Part shown: one piece after another, positions 39,617 through 48,111 of the stretch
How the letters are laid out: each line of letters starts with the position of its first letter
Numbering within the stretch: the first letter of the stretch is position 1
From: Streptomyces tsukubensis
GTDB lineage: Bacteria > Actinomycetota > Actinomycetes > Streptomycetales > Streptomycetaceae
DNA length: 64,000 bases
Assembly (NCBI RefSeq): GCF_003932715.1
Contig: NZ_CP020700.1
Span: forward strand, 4,486,501 to 4,550,500
Direction of reading: 5' to 3'
Notes under the pieces: model-generated
What the model was told of the DNA's origin: nothing
The model's database searches: none
The model's input: only the letters and a program-made list of their open reading frames with translations
Program-made: the position numbers and the translations under genes

Positions 39617-40815
39617 CCATCGCCGCCCTCGAAGCCCTCTCCTTCGGCCTCGAACGCCTCGCGCTCGCCGCCGCCGTCGCCGGACACCGGCTCGTCCTCC
39701 TCACCTCCGACCGCACGGTCTACCGCCACGAGCTGGCGGCCATGCCCGACGGCATCCTCGACGTCGTCGACACCGACACCACCGACCAGGACGCCGTACG
39801 CCGCGCCCTGGCCGCCCTCCCCGATCTCGCCGGACTGGTCAACACCACCGACACCTGGAGCGTCCCGGCCGCCGATCTCGCCGCCGAGCTGGGGCTGCCC
39901 GGGCCCGATCCGGCGGCCGTACGCGTCCTGCGCGACAAGGCCCTCGTCCGGCAGCGGCTGTACGCGGCCGGGCTCAGCCGGGGCACCGCGACCGGGGACC
40001 TCGGCGCCGTCGAACTGCCCGCCGTGCTGAAGGACTCGGCGGGCACCTCGTCGCGGGCGGTGTGGATCGTCCACGACGAGAGCGGGCTGCGGACCGCACT
40101 CGCCGAGGCGGCGTCGGGCCGGGCGGGCCTGAAGGGGCGGCTGTTCGCCGAGCCGTTCCTCGCCGGGCCGCTGTACAGCGCGGAGACCCTGAGCTGGAAG
40201 GGGGAGACCCGGCTGCTGGGCGTCGCCAGCAGGCTGACCTCGCGGTCCCCCGCCGTACGGGAGGAAGGCGCGGCCTTCCCGGTCGCCCTGCCGCCCGGCG
40301 AACGCGAGGCCGTCGCCCGCTGGGTCGCGGAGGTCCTCGCCGCCGCCGGACACGACCGGGGCTTCGCCCATGTCGAGTACGTCCACACCGCCCACGGCCC
40401 CGAACTCGTCGAGATCAACCGGCGGATCGGCGGCGCCCTGATCGGTGAGGCGCTCTGCCGGGCCCTGGGCGCGGACGTCTACGACGCCCTGGTCGAAACC
40501 ACCCTCGGCCGGCGGCCGTCCCTGATGGACGGGCCCCTGGTGGCCCCCTTCGAGGGGCCCGCCGTCGCGTTCGTCCTCGTCTACCCGGACCGGCCCGGGA
40601 CCCTGACCGGATGGCAGGGCCTCGACGGGCTCGCCGCGTTCCCCGGCACGGTGGAGTGGTATCCCGTACGCGCCCCGGGGGACACCGTCACGGACCTCGG
40701 GGACCAGCGCGGCTGCACCGGGATGGTGCTCGCGGAGGCGGCCACGGCCGAACTGGCGCAGCACCGGGCGTGGTGCGCGGCGGCGACCGTACGGCCGCTG
40801 ATGGCGGATGGCTAG
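39613..40815 (+). CDS. ATP-grasp ligase
   Basis: A 400-residue ATP-grasp enzyme of the carboxylate-amine ligase type. The N-terminal pre-ATP domain includes VNTTDTWSVPAADLAAELGLPGPDPAAVRVLRDKALVRQRL; then come the ATP-binding Lys in PAVLKDSAGTSSRAV and the metal-binding VEINRRIGG near residue 275. The usual products are amide or peptide bonds to amino acids. It is translationally coupled (ATGA) to a cysteine-synthase-like gene and followed by an MFS exporter, an arrangement like dipeptide-antibiotic or siderophore cassettes. The substrates are not predictable. Confidence 0.85.
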   Translation: MTIAALEALSFGLERLALAAAVAGHRLVLLTSDRTVYRHELAAMPDGILDVVDTDTTDQDAVRRALAALPDLAGLVNTTDTWSVPAADLAAELGLPGPDPAAVRVLRDKALVRQRLYAAGLSRGTATGDLGAVELPAVLKDSAGTSSRAVWIVHDESGLRTALAEAASGRAGLKGRLFAEPFLAGPLYSAETLSWKGETRLLGVASRLTSRSPAVREEGAAFPVALPPGEREAVARWVAEVLAAAGHDRGFAHVEYVHTAHGPELVEINRRIGGALIGEALCRALGADVYDALVETTLGRRPSLMDGPLVAPFEGPAVAFVLVYPDRPGTLTGWQGLDGLAAFPGTVEWYPVRAPGDTVTDLGDQRGCTGMVLAEAATAELAQHRAWCAAATVRPLMADG

Positions 40816-40842
40816 GCCGGCACGGCCCAGGGCCCGGGCGTT

Positions 40843-42171
40843 GTGAGGGCCGGAACGGCAGGCAAGGGGGCGGGGCGCCGTGCGCCGCTCACCCGCCACC
40901 AGTTGCTGCTCCTGGGCGCCTCGTTCCTGATCACGGTCGGCAGCTTCGCCGTCCTGCCGTATATGTCCGTTCTCCTCCACGGCAGGTGGGGGCTGGGGCT
41001 CGGCACGGTCGGCGCGGTATTGGCGGCCGCCTCCCTCATCCAGTTCGGCGGGGGAGTGTTCGGGGCCGCGCTGGCCCGCCGGATCGGGCTGCGGGCCACG
41101 ATGCTGACCGCGCTGACGGTCCGTACGGCCGGCTTCGCCTGTTTCGCCCCGGGCGGCGGCGGGCCGGTGCTCGCGGTGGTGGCGCTGCTGCTGGTGTCGG
41201 CCGGTGCGGCGCTGTACCTCCCCGCCAACAAGGCGTATCTGGTCGCGGGCCGGCCGGAGGAGGAGCGGCCGAGGCTGCTGGCGCTCAGCGGCTCGGCGTT
41301 CACCACGGGCGTCGCGCTGGGGCCGGTGGCGGCGGCGCCGTTCGTCCTGAGCGAGCCGACGGCGCTGTTCGGTGCGGTCGCGCTGCTGTTCGCGGCGGTG
41401 TGCGGGGCGCATGCGCTGCTGCCGCCGGTACAGGACGGCGACCGGACGAGCCGGACGGGCCGGACGGGCCGGACGGACCGGGGTACCGGGGTGCGGGGGC
41501 GCCCGCCGCGGGAGCCCTTCGCGCCCGCGGAGCGTGCCCCCTTCGCGTACGCCCTCCTCTCGGTCTACGTCTTCATGTACTTCCAGCACTATCTGGCGCT
41601 GTACGCGATCCCCCGGATGTCCGCCGCCTCCTACGGTTTCCTGCTGATGGCGTACGCGCTGCTGCTCGCCGTCCTCCAGCCGCTGCTGGCCCGGTGGACG
41701 GCGGAGCTGCCGTACGGGCGGGCGCTGCGGCTGGGCTTCGGCGCGATGGCGCTGGGCACGGCCGGGCTGGCGACCGGCGGGCCGGTGGGGATCGCGGCGG
41801 GGGCCGCGCTGATGTGCTGGGCCGAGGCCGTGCTGTTCCTCCGCAACGAGCTGGAGGCGCTCGCCGGATCGGCCGCGCCCGCCGCGACCGTCTTCGGCCG
41901 TCAGCGGCTGGCGGCGGGCTTCGGCGCGGCGGCGGCCGCCCTGTTCGGCGGCCCGCTGTACGGGGCCGCCGAACGGGCGGGTGACACGGGCCTGTTCTGG
42001 CTGGCGGTGGCCGCCCAGAGCCTGCTGCTGCCGGTGGCGGGGTGGGCGGTGGGCCGGGCCCGGCGGGATCAGGCGGCGGCGAGAACCACAGCCCCGGCCG
42101 CGGTTCCGGCACCGGGCTCCGGGCCTGCCTCCGCTTCCCCTTCCGGTTCCGGTTCCGGTTCGGGGAGCTGA
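40843..42171 (+). CDS. MFS exporter of the PLP/ATP-grasp cassette
   Basis: A 442-residue major facilitator with about 12 transmembrane helices. After helix 2 comes the A-like loop ALARRIGLRATML, and there is a Thr/Gly/Arg-rich central loop (near 205-225). The GTG start is 27 nt after the ATP-grasp stop with little Shine-Dalgarno sequence, so translation is probably coupled. It is the likely exporter of the cassette product. The last 30 residues are Pro/Ala/Ser/Gly repeats; this tail is antisense to, and overlaps by 103 bp, the C-terminal tail of the convergent sigma-factor gene. Confidence 0.85.
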   Translation: MRAGTAGKGAGRRAPLTRHQLLLLGASFLITVGSFAVLPYMSVLLHGRWGLGLGTVGAVLAAASLIQFGGGVFGAALARRIGLRATMLTALTVRTAGFACFAPGGGGPVLAVVALLLVSAGAALYLPANKAYLVAGRPEEERPRLLALSGSAFTTGVALGPVAAAPFVLSEPTALFGAVALLFAAVCGAHALLPPVQDGDRTSRTGRTGRTDRGTGVRGRPPREPFAPAERAPFAYALLSVYVFMYFQHYLALYAIPRMSAASYGFLLMAYALLLAVLQPLLARWTAELPYGRALRLGFGAMALGTAGLATGGPVGIAAGAALMCWAEAVLFLRNELEALAGSAAPAATVFGRQRLAAGFGAAAAALFGGPLYGAAERAGDTGLFWLAVAAQSLLLPVAGWAVGRARRDQAAARTTAPAAVPAPGSGPASASPSGSGSGSGS

Positions 42172-42779
42172 TTCAGCCAGACCCCGGCCAGCTCGCGCCG
42201 GGCCCTGGCCACCCGGGATCTTATGGTCCCCACCGGGCAGCCCAGGAGGTCCGCGGCCTCCGCGTAGGAGAGGCCGAGGAGCCGGGTCAGTACGAACGCC
42301 TGGCGGCGCCCCGGCTCCAGTGCGCACAGCGCGTCCCGGAACGCCACGGACTCCTCGAAGCCGGGTGTCTGCCGGAGCTGCTGGGCGTGTTCGGCCGCGC
42401 CCAGCCAGTCGTCGGCGGTATCGGCGATCCGGGGCCGGGCCGCGGCCCGCCGGATGCCGTCGACGACCACCCTGCGGGCGATCGTCAGCAGCCAGGTCCG
42501 TGCCGAACTGCGTCCGGCGAAGCCGCTGAGGCTGGTCAGGGCGCGGGCGTAGGTCTCCTGCGCCAGATCGTCCGCGCCGCCGGGCGCGTCGAGGGGGCCG
42601 CCGCCGTACGTCAGACGGCTGACGAAGCGTCGTACGTCCTCGTACGTCGCCTCCACGAACAACTCCGTGGCCCGGCGGTCGCCGGAGCCCGCGGCCAGGG
42701 CCCAGTCGGTGATCTGGGCGTCCCGGCGGCCCGGGCCGTGGTCCTGCGCGGCACGGATGTCAACGGGTGAATAGAGCAT
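42069..42779 (-). CDS. ECF-family RNA polymerase sigma factor
   Basis: A 236-residue sigma-70 ECF factor. Region 2 is ATELFVEATYEDVRRFVSRLT, then DDLAQETYARAL and ARTWLLTIARRVVVD; region 4 is LEPGRRQAFVLTRLLGLSYAEAADLLGCPVGTIRSRVARARREL. The C-terminal tail is Pro/Glu repeats encoded by the hexamer-like DNA it shares with the convergent MFS gene. No classical zinc-finger anti-sigma factor is adjacent; the membrane protein gene just upstream on the same strand could play that role or be a target. Confidence 0.9.
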   Translation of the reverse strand: MLYSPVDIRAAQDHGPGRRDAQITDWALAAGSGDRRATELFVEATYEDVRRFVSRLTYGGGPLDAPGGADDLAQETYARALTSLSGFAGRSSARTWLLTIARRVVVDGIRRAAARPRIADTADDWLGAAEHAQQLRQTPGFEESVAFRDALCALEPGRRQAFVLTRLLGLSYAEAADLLGCPVGTIRSRVARARRELAGVWLNQLPEPEPEPEGEAEAGPEPGAGTAAGAVVLAAA

Positions 42780-42839
42780 GACAAAAAGTCCTTCGCGTCC
42801 GAGCTGTCCCCGGGGAGGTGGGGGAGGGGAAAGGGGGAG

Positions 42840-43616
42840 TCAGGACGGAAGGAGCGGGGGCCCGCGGCGGGTGACCGCCCGCAGCAGGAGCAGGGATGCG
42901 GGGAGGCGTACCCGCTGCGGGCGCGGTCGGGGCGGGCGGACGCTCTCCGGCGGCAGTACGGCGTACGCGCCGTGGAGCACCGCGCGGGCGAGGCGCAGCC
43001 GGCCGCGCAGGAAGAGGTGGAGCGCCAGGGCGATCCGGGCGAGGGCGCGTTGGCCGTGCCAGAACCACCAGCCGCAGACGGCTCCGGCGGCGAGGTGCGC
43101 GGCGGTCATGGAGGCGGTCGGGCCGGAGGTGAAAGCGGCCGTGAGTCCGGAGACGAACCCTGATGCGAAACCGGAGGCGAACTCGTAGACCGAGGAGATC
43201 GCGGAAAGTGCCGATGCCGTGGCGGACGCGCCGTCGGGCGGCAGCCCGGACGGTGGCCCGGAGGTGGATCCGGGCACCGGGAGCGGCAGTTCACCGGCCG
43301 TACCGTACGGAGCGGTGTGCCCGGCCCCGTGGTGCGCCCCGCCGGATCCGGAGCCGTGCGGTACGGCCCCGAAGAGCAGATGGAGGAAGGCCTGGACCGC
43401 CGCGCCGACGGAGACGACGACCCCGGCGGAACGTTCCTTTCGGGTCAGCCGCCAGGCCAGTAAGCAGACCGGGGGTACGGCGATGCCGTAGGCGGCGGCG
43501 GGCAGTGAGGTGCCCGAGGCCAGGGCGTGTCCGGTTCCGGACACCACGACGCACACCGCGACGAGTACCGCGGTGTGCGCGAGGCGGAGTCCCGATCCGG
43601 CTCTCATGCGGCTCAT
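42840..43616 (-). CDS. Multi-pass membrane protein, unknown
   Basis: A 258-residue integral membrane protein. Its four or more predicted helices include LAHTAVLVAVCVVVSGTGHALA, AAAYGIAVPPVCLLAWRL and VVVSVGAAVQAFLHLLFGAV. A His/Gly-rich loop (GAHHGAGH) and a long Ser/Gly/Pro stretch lie between. HxxG-type His in helices and the His loop recall metal-related membrane proteins, but no family is certain. It lies 60 bp upstream of the ECF sigma gene on the same strand and divergent from a ferric-reductase-like gene, so a metal or redox role for the group is possible. Confidence 0.65.
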   Translation of the reverse strand: MSRMRAGSGLRLAHTAVLVAVCVVVSGTGHALASGTSLPAAAYGIAVPPVCLLAWRLTRKERSAGVVVSVGAAVQAFLHLLFGAVPHGSGSGGAHHGAGHTAPYGTAGELPLPVPGSTSGPPSGLPPDGASATASALSAISSVYEFASGFASGFVSGLTAAFTSGPTASMTAAHLAAGAVCGWWFWHGQRALARIALALHLFLRGRLRLARAVLHGAYAVLPPESVRPPRPRPQRVRLPASLLLLRAVTRRGPPLLPS

Positions 43617-43700
43617 GGTGCCAGCGCGACACGAGGCTTCGGGAGTGTCGGTACCACGGCGATATCGCTGTTTGGAGGGCTTTCACGCGACTGGCGAAGC

Positions 43701-43716
43701 TGTGACGCACATCACG
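43701..43716. promoter_or_regulatory. Crp-like site
   Basis: TGTGACGCACATCACG matches the Crp/cAMP-receptor consensus TGTGA-N6-TCACA in nine of the ten arm positions (the last A is G). It lies between the divergent membrane-protein genes, 81 bp before the ferric-reductase-like ATG. Confidence 0.5.
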
Positions 43717-43727
43717 GAAGCTCCTCG

Positions 43728-43753
43728 GGAACTCGATGGCCATTCGGGACGAC
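43728..43753 (+). promoter_or_regulatory. Possible ECF-type promoter
   Basis: GGAAC (43728-43732) and CGAC (43750-43753), separated by 17 bp, resemble an ECF -35/-10 pair. They are 44 bp upstream of the ferric-reductase-like start and near an ECF sigma gene. The match is short. Confidence 0.3.
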
Positions 43754-43796
43754 CACTAGGTGGACGAGCACCCTTTTGAGCCAAGGAGCGGATCCG

Positions 43797-44891
43797 ATGC
43801 AGCCCCCGCCGGAGCGCACCGCTCCCGACGCCGAGAACGCGCCCCCGACCGGCCCCGGGCCGGGGCGGACCCTCGGTCAGGAGGCCGCAGGGGGAGGCGC
43901 GCCCGGGGACGCCCGCGCCACCGGGAGTCCGTCCGCCGAGGGCTCCTCCGTGCCCGGCCCCCGGACCGGAGCGGCCAAAGCCGGCCGGGTGACCCTCCGC
44001 TCCGACCTCCGGGCCAGTTGGCCCGACGGGCTCGTGGCCCTCGCCATCACCGCCGCCCTCTCCGCCCTGATCTGGGCCCGGATCAACTCCCGCGCCTCGT
44101 CCACCGCCACCGTCATGCCGTTCATGGCCGACGACCCCGAGGCCTTCCTGCTCTACTTCCTCAGCCAGGCCTTCGGCTGGTCCGCGCTGCTGTGGGCGTG
44201 GATCACCGTCGTCCTCGGGCTGCTGCTGTCCGGCCCCCGGCCCGCCCGGCTGCCCCTCTCCGGCCCCCGGCTGGAACGCCTCCACCGCACCACCAGCCTC
44301 AACACCATCGCGCTGATCGCCGCCCACGCCCTGCTGTTCGCCGCGGAGCTGATCCGGCACAACGACGCCGCTTGGTACGGGGCGGCCTGGACCGCCTTCG
44401 TCGAGACGTTCGTCCCCGGCGGCTACGAATCCGGCACCGGCCGGATCGCGATCCCCGTCGGCCAGGCCGCGCTCTATCTCGCGATCCCGCTCGGCCTGCT
44501 GTTCTACATACGCCACCGCATCGGCCCGAAGACCTGGCGGGTCCTGCACCGCTTCGTCCTCGTCGTCTACGTCCTGAGCGTCTGGCACACCCTGCTGTAC
44601 GGCACGAACGTCTGGTACGACGGCTGGTTCCGCACCTCCGTCTGGCTGCTCCAGATCCCGATCGCCGCGCTCTTCCTGGCGCGGCTCCTGTCTCCGGCCC
44701 GCCGCTCGGAGCGTCTCCCCGCGCTCGCGGCGGTCCCCGGCGGCGGCAAGCCGCTGTGGACGGCGCGCGCTGCGGGCCGGGCAGCCGCCGCGGCGGTCCT
44801 CGTGGTCCTGGTCGCAATCCTCGTCACCGGCCGCGACGGCGGCCGGGAGGAGCCCCCGGCGGACACCACCTCCACCCACAACCACGACTGA
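43797..44891 (+). CDS. Ferric-reductase-like / cytochrome b-type membrane protein
   Basis: A 364-residue membrane protein; AAGGAG lies 8 nt before the ATG at 43797. A disordered 70-residue N terminus precedes about seven helices. Paired His residues, in LNTIALIAAHALLF, WRVLHRFVLVVYVLSVWHTLLYG, and HR of LERLHRTT, match the haem-ligand layout of ferric-reductase-like transmembrane domains (FRE/MsrQ type). No flavin/NAD domain is attached, so electrons must come from a partner. The end is HNHD. A Crp-like site and a possible ECF promoter lie upstream. Confidence 0.8.
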   Translation: MQPPPERTAPDAENAPPTGPGPGRTLGQEAAGGGAPGDARATGSPSAEGSSVPGPRTGAAKAGRVTLRSDLRASWPDGLVALAITAALSALIWARINSRASSTATVMPFMADDPEAFLLYFLSQAFGWSALLWAWITVVLGLLLSGPRPARLPLSGPRLERLHRTTSLNTIALIAAHALLFAAELIRHNDAAWYGAAWTAFVETFVPGGYESGTGRIAIPVGQAALYLAIPLGLLFYIRHRIGPKTWRVLHRFVLVVYVLSVWHTLLYGTNVWYDGWFRTSVWLLQIPIAALFLARLLSPARRSERLPALAAVPGGGKPLWTARAAGRAAAAAVLVVLVAILVTGRDGGREEPPADTTSTHNHD

Positions 44892-44984
44892 TCCGCCAGG
44901 GCTCGCGCCGCGCCCGGACCCGGGCGGCCCGAGCCGCCGCGAAACTTCCCTGCGGTACGGGTCCGCGGGCCCTACCGTGGCCCC

Positions 44985-45548
44985 ATGCCGCACTCCGCCG
45001 CGCTCCTCGTCATCGACCTCCAGAACACCCTGGTGTCCATCGCCCACCGGCCGGACCCGGTACTCACCGCCGTCGCCGGGCTGCGGGCCCGGGCCCTGGC
45101 CGCCGGGGTGCCGGTGGTGACCGTCCAGCACCGGGGCGACGGGCTGGAGCCCGGCACGGACGGCTGGCGGGTCGCGCCCGGGATCGCACCCGGCGAGGAC
45201 GAGCCGGTCGTCCACAAGACCAGTGCCGACAGCTTCCTGGGCACCGACCTGGACACGGTGCTCCGGGGGCTGGGTGTCACGGAGGTCGTCGTCACCGGCT
45301 TCGCCACGGAGATCTGTGTGGACACGACGGCCCGTCAGGCGCTGAGTCACGGCTACGACCTGCTGCTCGTCGAGGACGGCCACCTCACATCCGTACGGCC
45401 GGAGCAGAGCCCTTTTGCGGCGCCGGAGGCGTCCGTGGCCCATCACAACGCGATATTCCGGTCGATCCGCTTCCCGGGCCGCAGCATCCGGGTACTGCCC
45501 GCGGCCGACATCGACTTCTCGCCACCCCCGGCACCCCCGGCGCGCTGA
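44985..45548 (+). CDS. Isochorismatase-family cysteine hydrolase
   Basis: A 187-residue hydrolase with the family's Asp-Lys-Cys triad: Asp in LLVIDLQNTL, Lys in VVHKTSADSF, and Cys in GFATEICVDTTARQA with the preceding cis-peptide turn. Such proteins hydrolyse isochorismate, nicotinamide or other amides; without the pocket residues of a known enzyme the substrate stays open. There is no signal peptide. It stands alone, between the ferric-reductase-like gene and a convergent GNAT gene. Confidence 0.88.
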   Translation: MPHSAALLVIDLQNTLVSIAHRPDPVLTAVAGLRARALAAGVPVVTVQHRGDGLEPGTDGWRVAPGIAPGEDEPVVHKTSADSFLGTDLDTVLRGLGVTEVVVTGFATEICVDTTARQALSHGYDLLLVEDGHLTSVRPEQSPFAAPEASVAHHNAIFRSIRFPGRSIRVLPAADIDFSPPPAPPAR

Positions 45549-45593
45549 GGCCCCGTACCGCCCCCCTCGTACCGCCCCTTCGTACCGCCGGTC

Positions 45594-46055
45594 CTACCGC
45601 GCCTCGCCGTCCGGACCGAACTCCTTGAACATGTGGACGTCCTCCGCCCCGCCCGGAATGCCGAGCGTGCGGCCCGTCTCCCGGTAGCCGTGGCGCTGGT
45701 AGAAGCCCGGCGCCTGGAAGGTGAACGAGGAGACGCAGGCCCGGTCGCAGCCGCGCCGCCGGGCCTCCTCCTCGGCGGCCAGCAGCAGCTTCCCGCCCCA
45801 GCCGTCCCGGCGGCTGTCCTCGCGGATCCACAGCATGTCGATACCGAGCAGCCCGCCCCAGGTCCAGCCGGTCAGCCCGCCGATCAGCCGGCCCTCGCCG
45901 TCCACGGCCTTCACCGACAGGCCGGTCTGGTCGGCCGCCGTGGTCCCGGTCGCGGGGAAGTTGACCTCGTCGAGCCCGTCCGAGAGGTTCTTGCTCAGCT
46001 CGGCGTCCCGGTCTCCGACGCTCAGCACGGCGCCGCTCTGGTGATCATGTGACAT
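45594..46055 (-). CDS. GNAT-family N-acetyltransferase
   Basis: A 153-residue acetyltransferase. The acetyl-CoA binding motif A is DMLWIREDSRRDGWGGKLLLAAEEEARRRGC (R/Q-x-x-G-x-G/A type), and motif B is FTFQAPGFYQRHGYRETG. The length is normal. The acceptor is unknown. It is divergent from the DUF4287 gene. Confidence 0.88.
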   Translation of the reverse strand: MSHDHQSGAVLSVGDRDAELSKNLSDGLDEVNFPATGTTAADQTGLSVKAVDGEGRLIGGLTGWTWGGLLGIDMLWIREDSRRDGWGGKLLLAAEEEARRRGCDRACVSSFTFQAPGFYQRHGYRETGRTLGIPGGAEDVHMFKEFGPDGEAR

Positions 46056-46168
46056 GGCGGAAAGTTTTCCATGCGTGATCAGGGAATGCCGATGAGTTTC
46101 CCCGATGATGAACGTCTTACTCGTGTCGGCAACCCCGCCGGCCGCCCGTTCGACGAAGGAATCCCGCC

Positions 46169-46399
46169 ATGACCGAGAGCGCCGCCGCCACCCCGCCGAA
46201 GGGCCCCGCCTTCTACTTCCCCTCCATCGAGAAGAAGTACGGGCGTCCGATCGCGGAATGGCAGGAGCTGATCCGCGCCTCGCCGCTGACCAAGCACTCG
46301 GAGCTGGTGACCTGGCTGAAGACCGAGCACGGTCTGGGGCACGGCCACGCCAACGCGCTGGTCGCGCACACGCTCAAGGAGGACGCGGCCGGGTCCTGA
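46169..46399 (+). CDS. DUF4287 domain protein
   Basis: A 76-residue protein consisting of one DUF4287 unit: FYFPSIEKKYGRPIAEWQELI, then LVTWLKTEHGLGHGHANALVAHTL. The family is small, helical, common in actinobacteria and of unknown role. A GAAGGA-like element precedes the ATG. Confidence 0.8.
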   Translation: MTESAAATPPKGPAFYFPSIEKKYGRPIAEWQELIRASPLTKHSELVTWLKTEHGLGHGHANALVAHTLKEDAAGS

Positions 46400-46515
46400 C
46401 ACCACGGCGGCGCATCGCTTCGGGCAGCTGCCGGGCGCGCCCCGGTCCGGCGCCGCCCGCCGTCCGCCGCGGCTTAACGGCCTTCCGCCGGCAAGCCGGC
46501 CCGGGTCTGCCCGGA

Positions 46516-48021
46516 CTACTGCGGAGCTCTCTCCGGAACCTCGTCCTCCGGCGACGGTCGCTGCTCCCGGACCTGCGGACCGGAGACCTGCTGCTCCGTG
46601 ACCTGCTGCCCCGGGCCCTGAGGATCCGTGCCCCCGGCCGCCCGGTCGCCCCCGCCCCGTACCGTCAGCGATCTGACCTGTCTGCTGCACAGCGCCCCCG
46701 CCGTGGCCGCCGTGCTCAGCAGCACCCCGCCCAGCAGCGTCGTCCGCGTCCCGTACTCCTCGGCCAGCGGCCCGGCCGCCATCTCGCCGATCGGGAGGGC
46801 GAGGACGGAGCCCAGGATGTCGTACGAGTAGACCCGGGCCAGCTTGTCCGCCGGGACGTTCTCCTGGAGGGACAGGTCCCAGGCGACCCCGAACTGCTCG
46901 ATGGCCATGCCGTTGACGAACATCGCCGCGAACAGCAGCGCCAGCGGTGCCGCCTCCGCCAGGGCGATCAGCGGGAGCGCGTCCAGGGCGACGACCGCGA
47001 CACCGATGCGGAGCATATGGCGCGAGCGGGAGCGGGCCACGACGAAACCGCCGACGAATGCCCCCACCATCTGCGCCGCCAGGACGAAGCCCCAGGCCGT
47101 ACGGCCGAAGGTGGAGTCGGCGATGGTGGGGCCGAGGACATGGATGCTGCCGGAAGCGACCGCGTTCACCACGAAGAACTGGCAGACCACCACCCACACC
47201 CAGGTACGGGAGGTGAATTCGGTCCAGCCCTCGCGCAGTTCGCGCAGCGGCCGGGAGCGCGGCCCGTCGGCGGGCGGGCGCGGGGCCCGGACACCGTGGT
47301 AGGCGGCCCCCGCGCCCAGGAACACCAGCGCGCTGACCGCCATGCCCCAGCCGGGACCGGCCGTCGACGCCAGCAGCCCGCCGAGGGAAGCGCCCGCGAT
47401 CACGCCGAGGTTGACGCCCATCCGGGTCACCGCGTTCGCCCCGCGCAGCAGGTCCTTCGGCGCCACCTGGGGCACCAGCGCGGCGGTCGCCGGGAGGGAG
47501 ACCGCGGCCAGCGCGCCGTTCATCACGCTCAGGAACACCAGCAGCCCCATGGACGTCAGGTCCAGCAGGACCCCGGCCGCGACCGCCGCCTGGGACAGGG
47601 CCGCGCCCACGCTCGCGCCCTGGAGGATGACCGCGCGGGGCAGCCGGTCGGCGAGGAGCCCGCCGAACAGGATGAGCAGGACGTTCGCGATCGACCTGGC
47701 GCCGACGACCAGGCCCAGCATCACCGCGGAGCCGGTCAGGTCGAGCACGGCGAACGCGAGGACCACCGGGGCCATCGCATTGGCGAGCTGGGTCGTCGTC
47801 CGGCCCACCACCAGATTGCGGAAGGGGCGGCTCCGGAGGGGGGCCAGCAGGGACCGGGTGTCGACCGCACCCGTGCCCGCGGCCGCTTCCGGCGGGTTCA
47901 CGGGCGCTTCCGGCGGTTTCACGGGTGGATCCGGTGGGCTCAGGGGCGGTTCCGGTGCGGTCACGGGCGGATCCGGTGCGCTTCGGCAGCGGGCATGCCC
48001 GTCAGTCTGTGATCGGCCCAT
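46516..48021 (-). CDS. MFS transporter (EntS-like)
   Basis: A 501-residue major facilitator of the EntS/MFS_3 type, with about twelve helices between residues 62 and 455 (FRNLVVGRTTTQLANAMAPVVLAFAVLDL, then FGGLLADRLPRAVIL). The N terminus (15-48) is a Pro-rich repeat (PPxPPVxPPEAP) and the C terminus is Gln/Glu/Pro-rich, both probably cytoplasmic and disordered. The substrate is unknown; relatives export siderophores or drugs. It is divergent from the FUSC gene. Confidence 0.85.
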   Translation of the reverse strand: MGRSQTDGHARCRSAPDPPVTAPEPPLSPPDPPVKPPEAPVNPPEAAAGTGAVDTRSLLAPLRSRPFRNLVVGRTTTQLANAMAPVVLAFAVLDLTGSAVMLGLVVGARSIANVLLILFGGLLADRLPRAVILQGASVGAALSQAAVAAGVLLDLTSMGLLVFLSVMNGALAAVSLPATAALVPQVAPKDLLRGANAVTRMGVNLGVIAGASLGGLLASTAGPGWGMAVSALVFLGAGAAYHGVRAPRPPADGPRSRPLRELREGWTEFTSRTWVWVVVCQFFVVNAVASGSIHVLGPTIADSTFGRTAWGFVLAAQMVGAFVGGFVVARSRSRHMLRIGVAVVALDALPLIALAEAAPLALLFAAMFVNGMAIEQFGVAWDLSLQENVPADKLARVYSYDILGSVLALPIGEMAAGPLAEEYGTRTTLLGGVLLSTAATAGALCSRQVRSLTVRGGGDRAAGGTDPQGPGQQVTEQQVSGPQVREQRPSPEDEVPERAPQ

Positions 48022-48111
48022 CCCACCGTCAAACGATTACTCCGGCGATACGGACCGGGGTGCCGACGCGCCCAGCCCTCATGGGCAAAGCGGTCGATAT
48101 AGCCTCAGACC

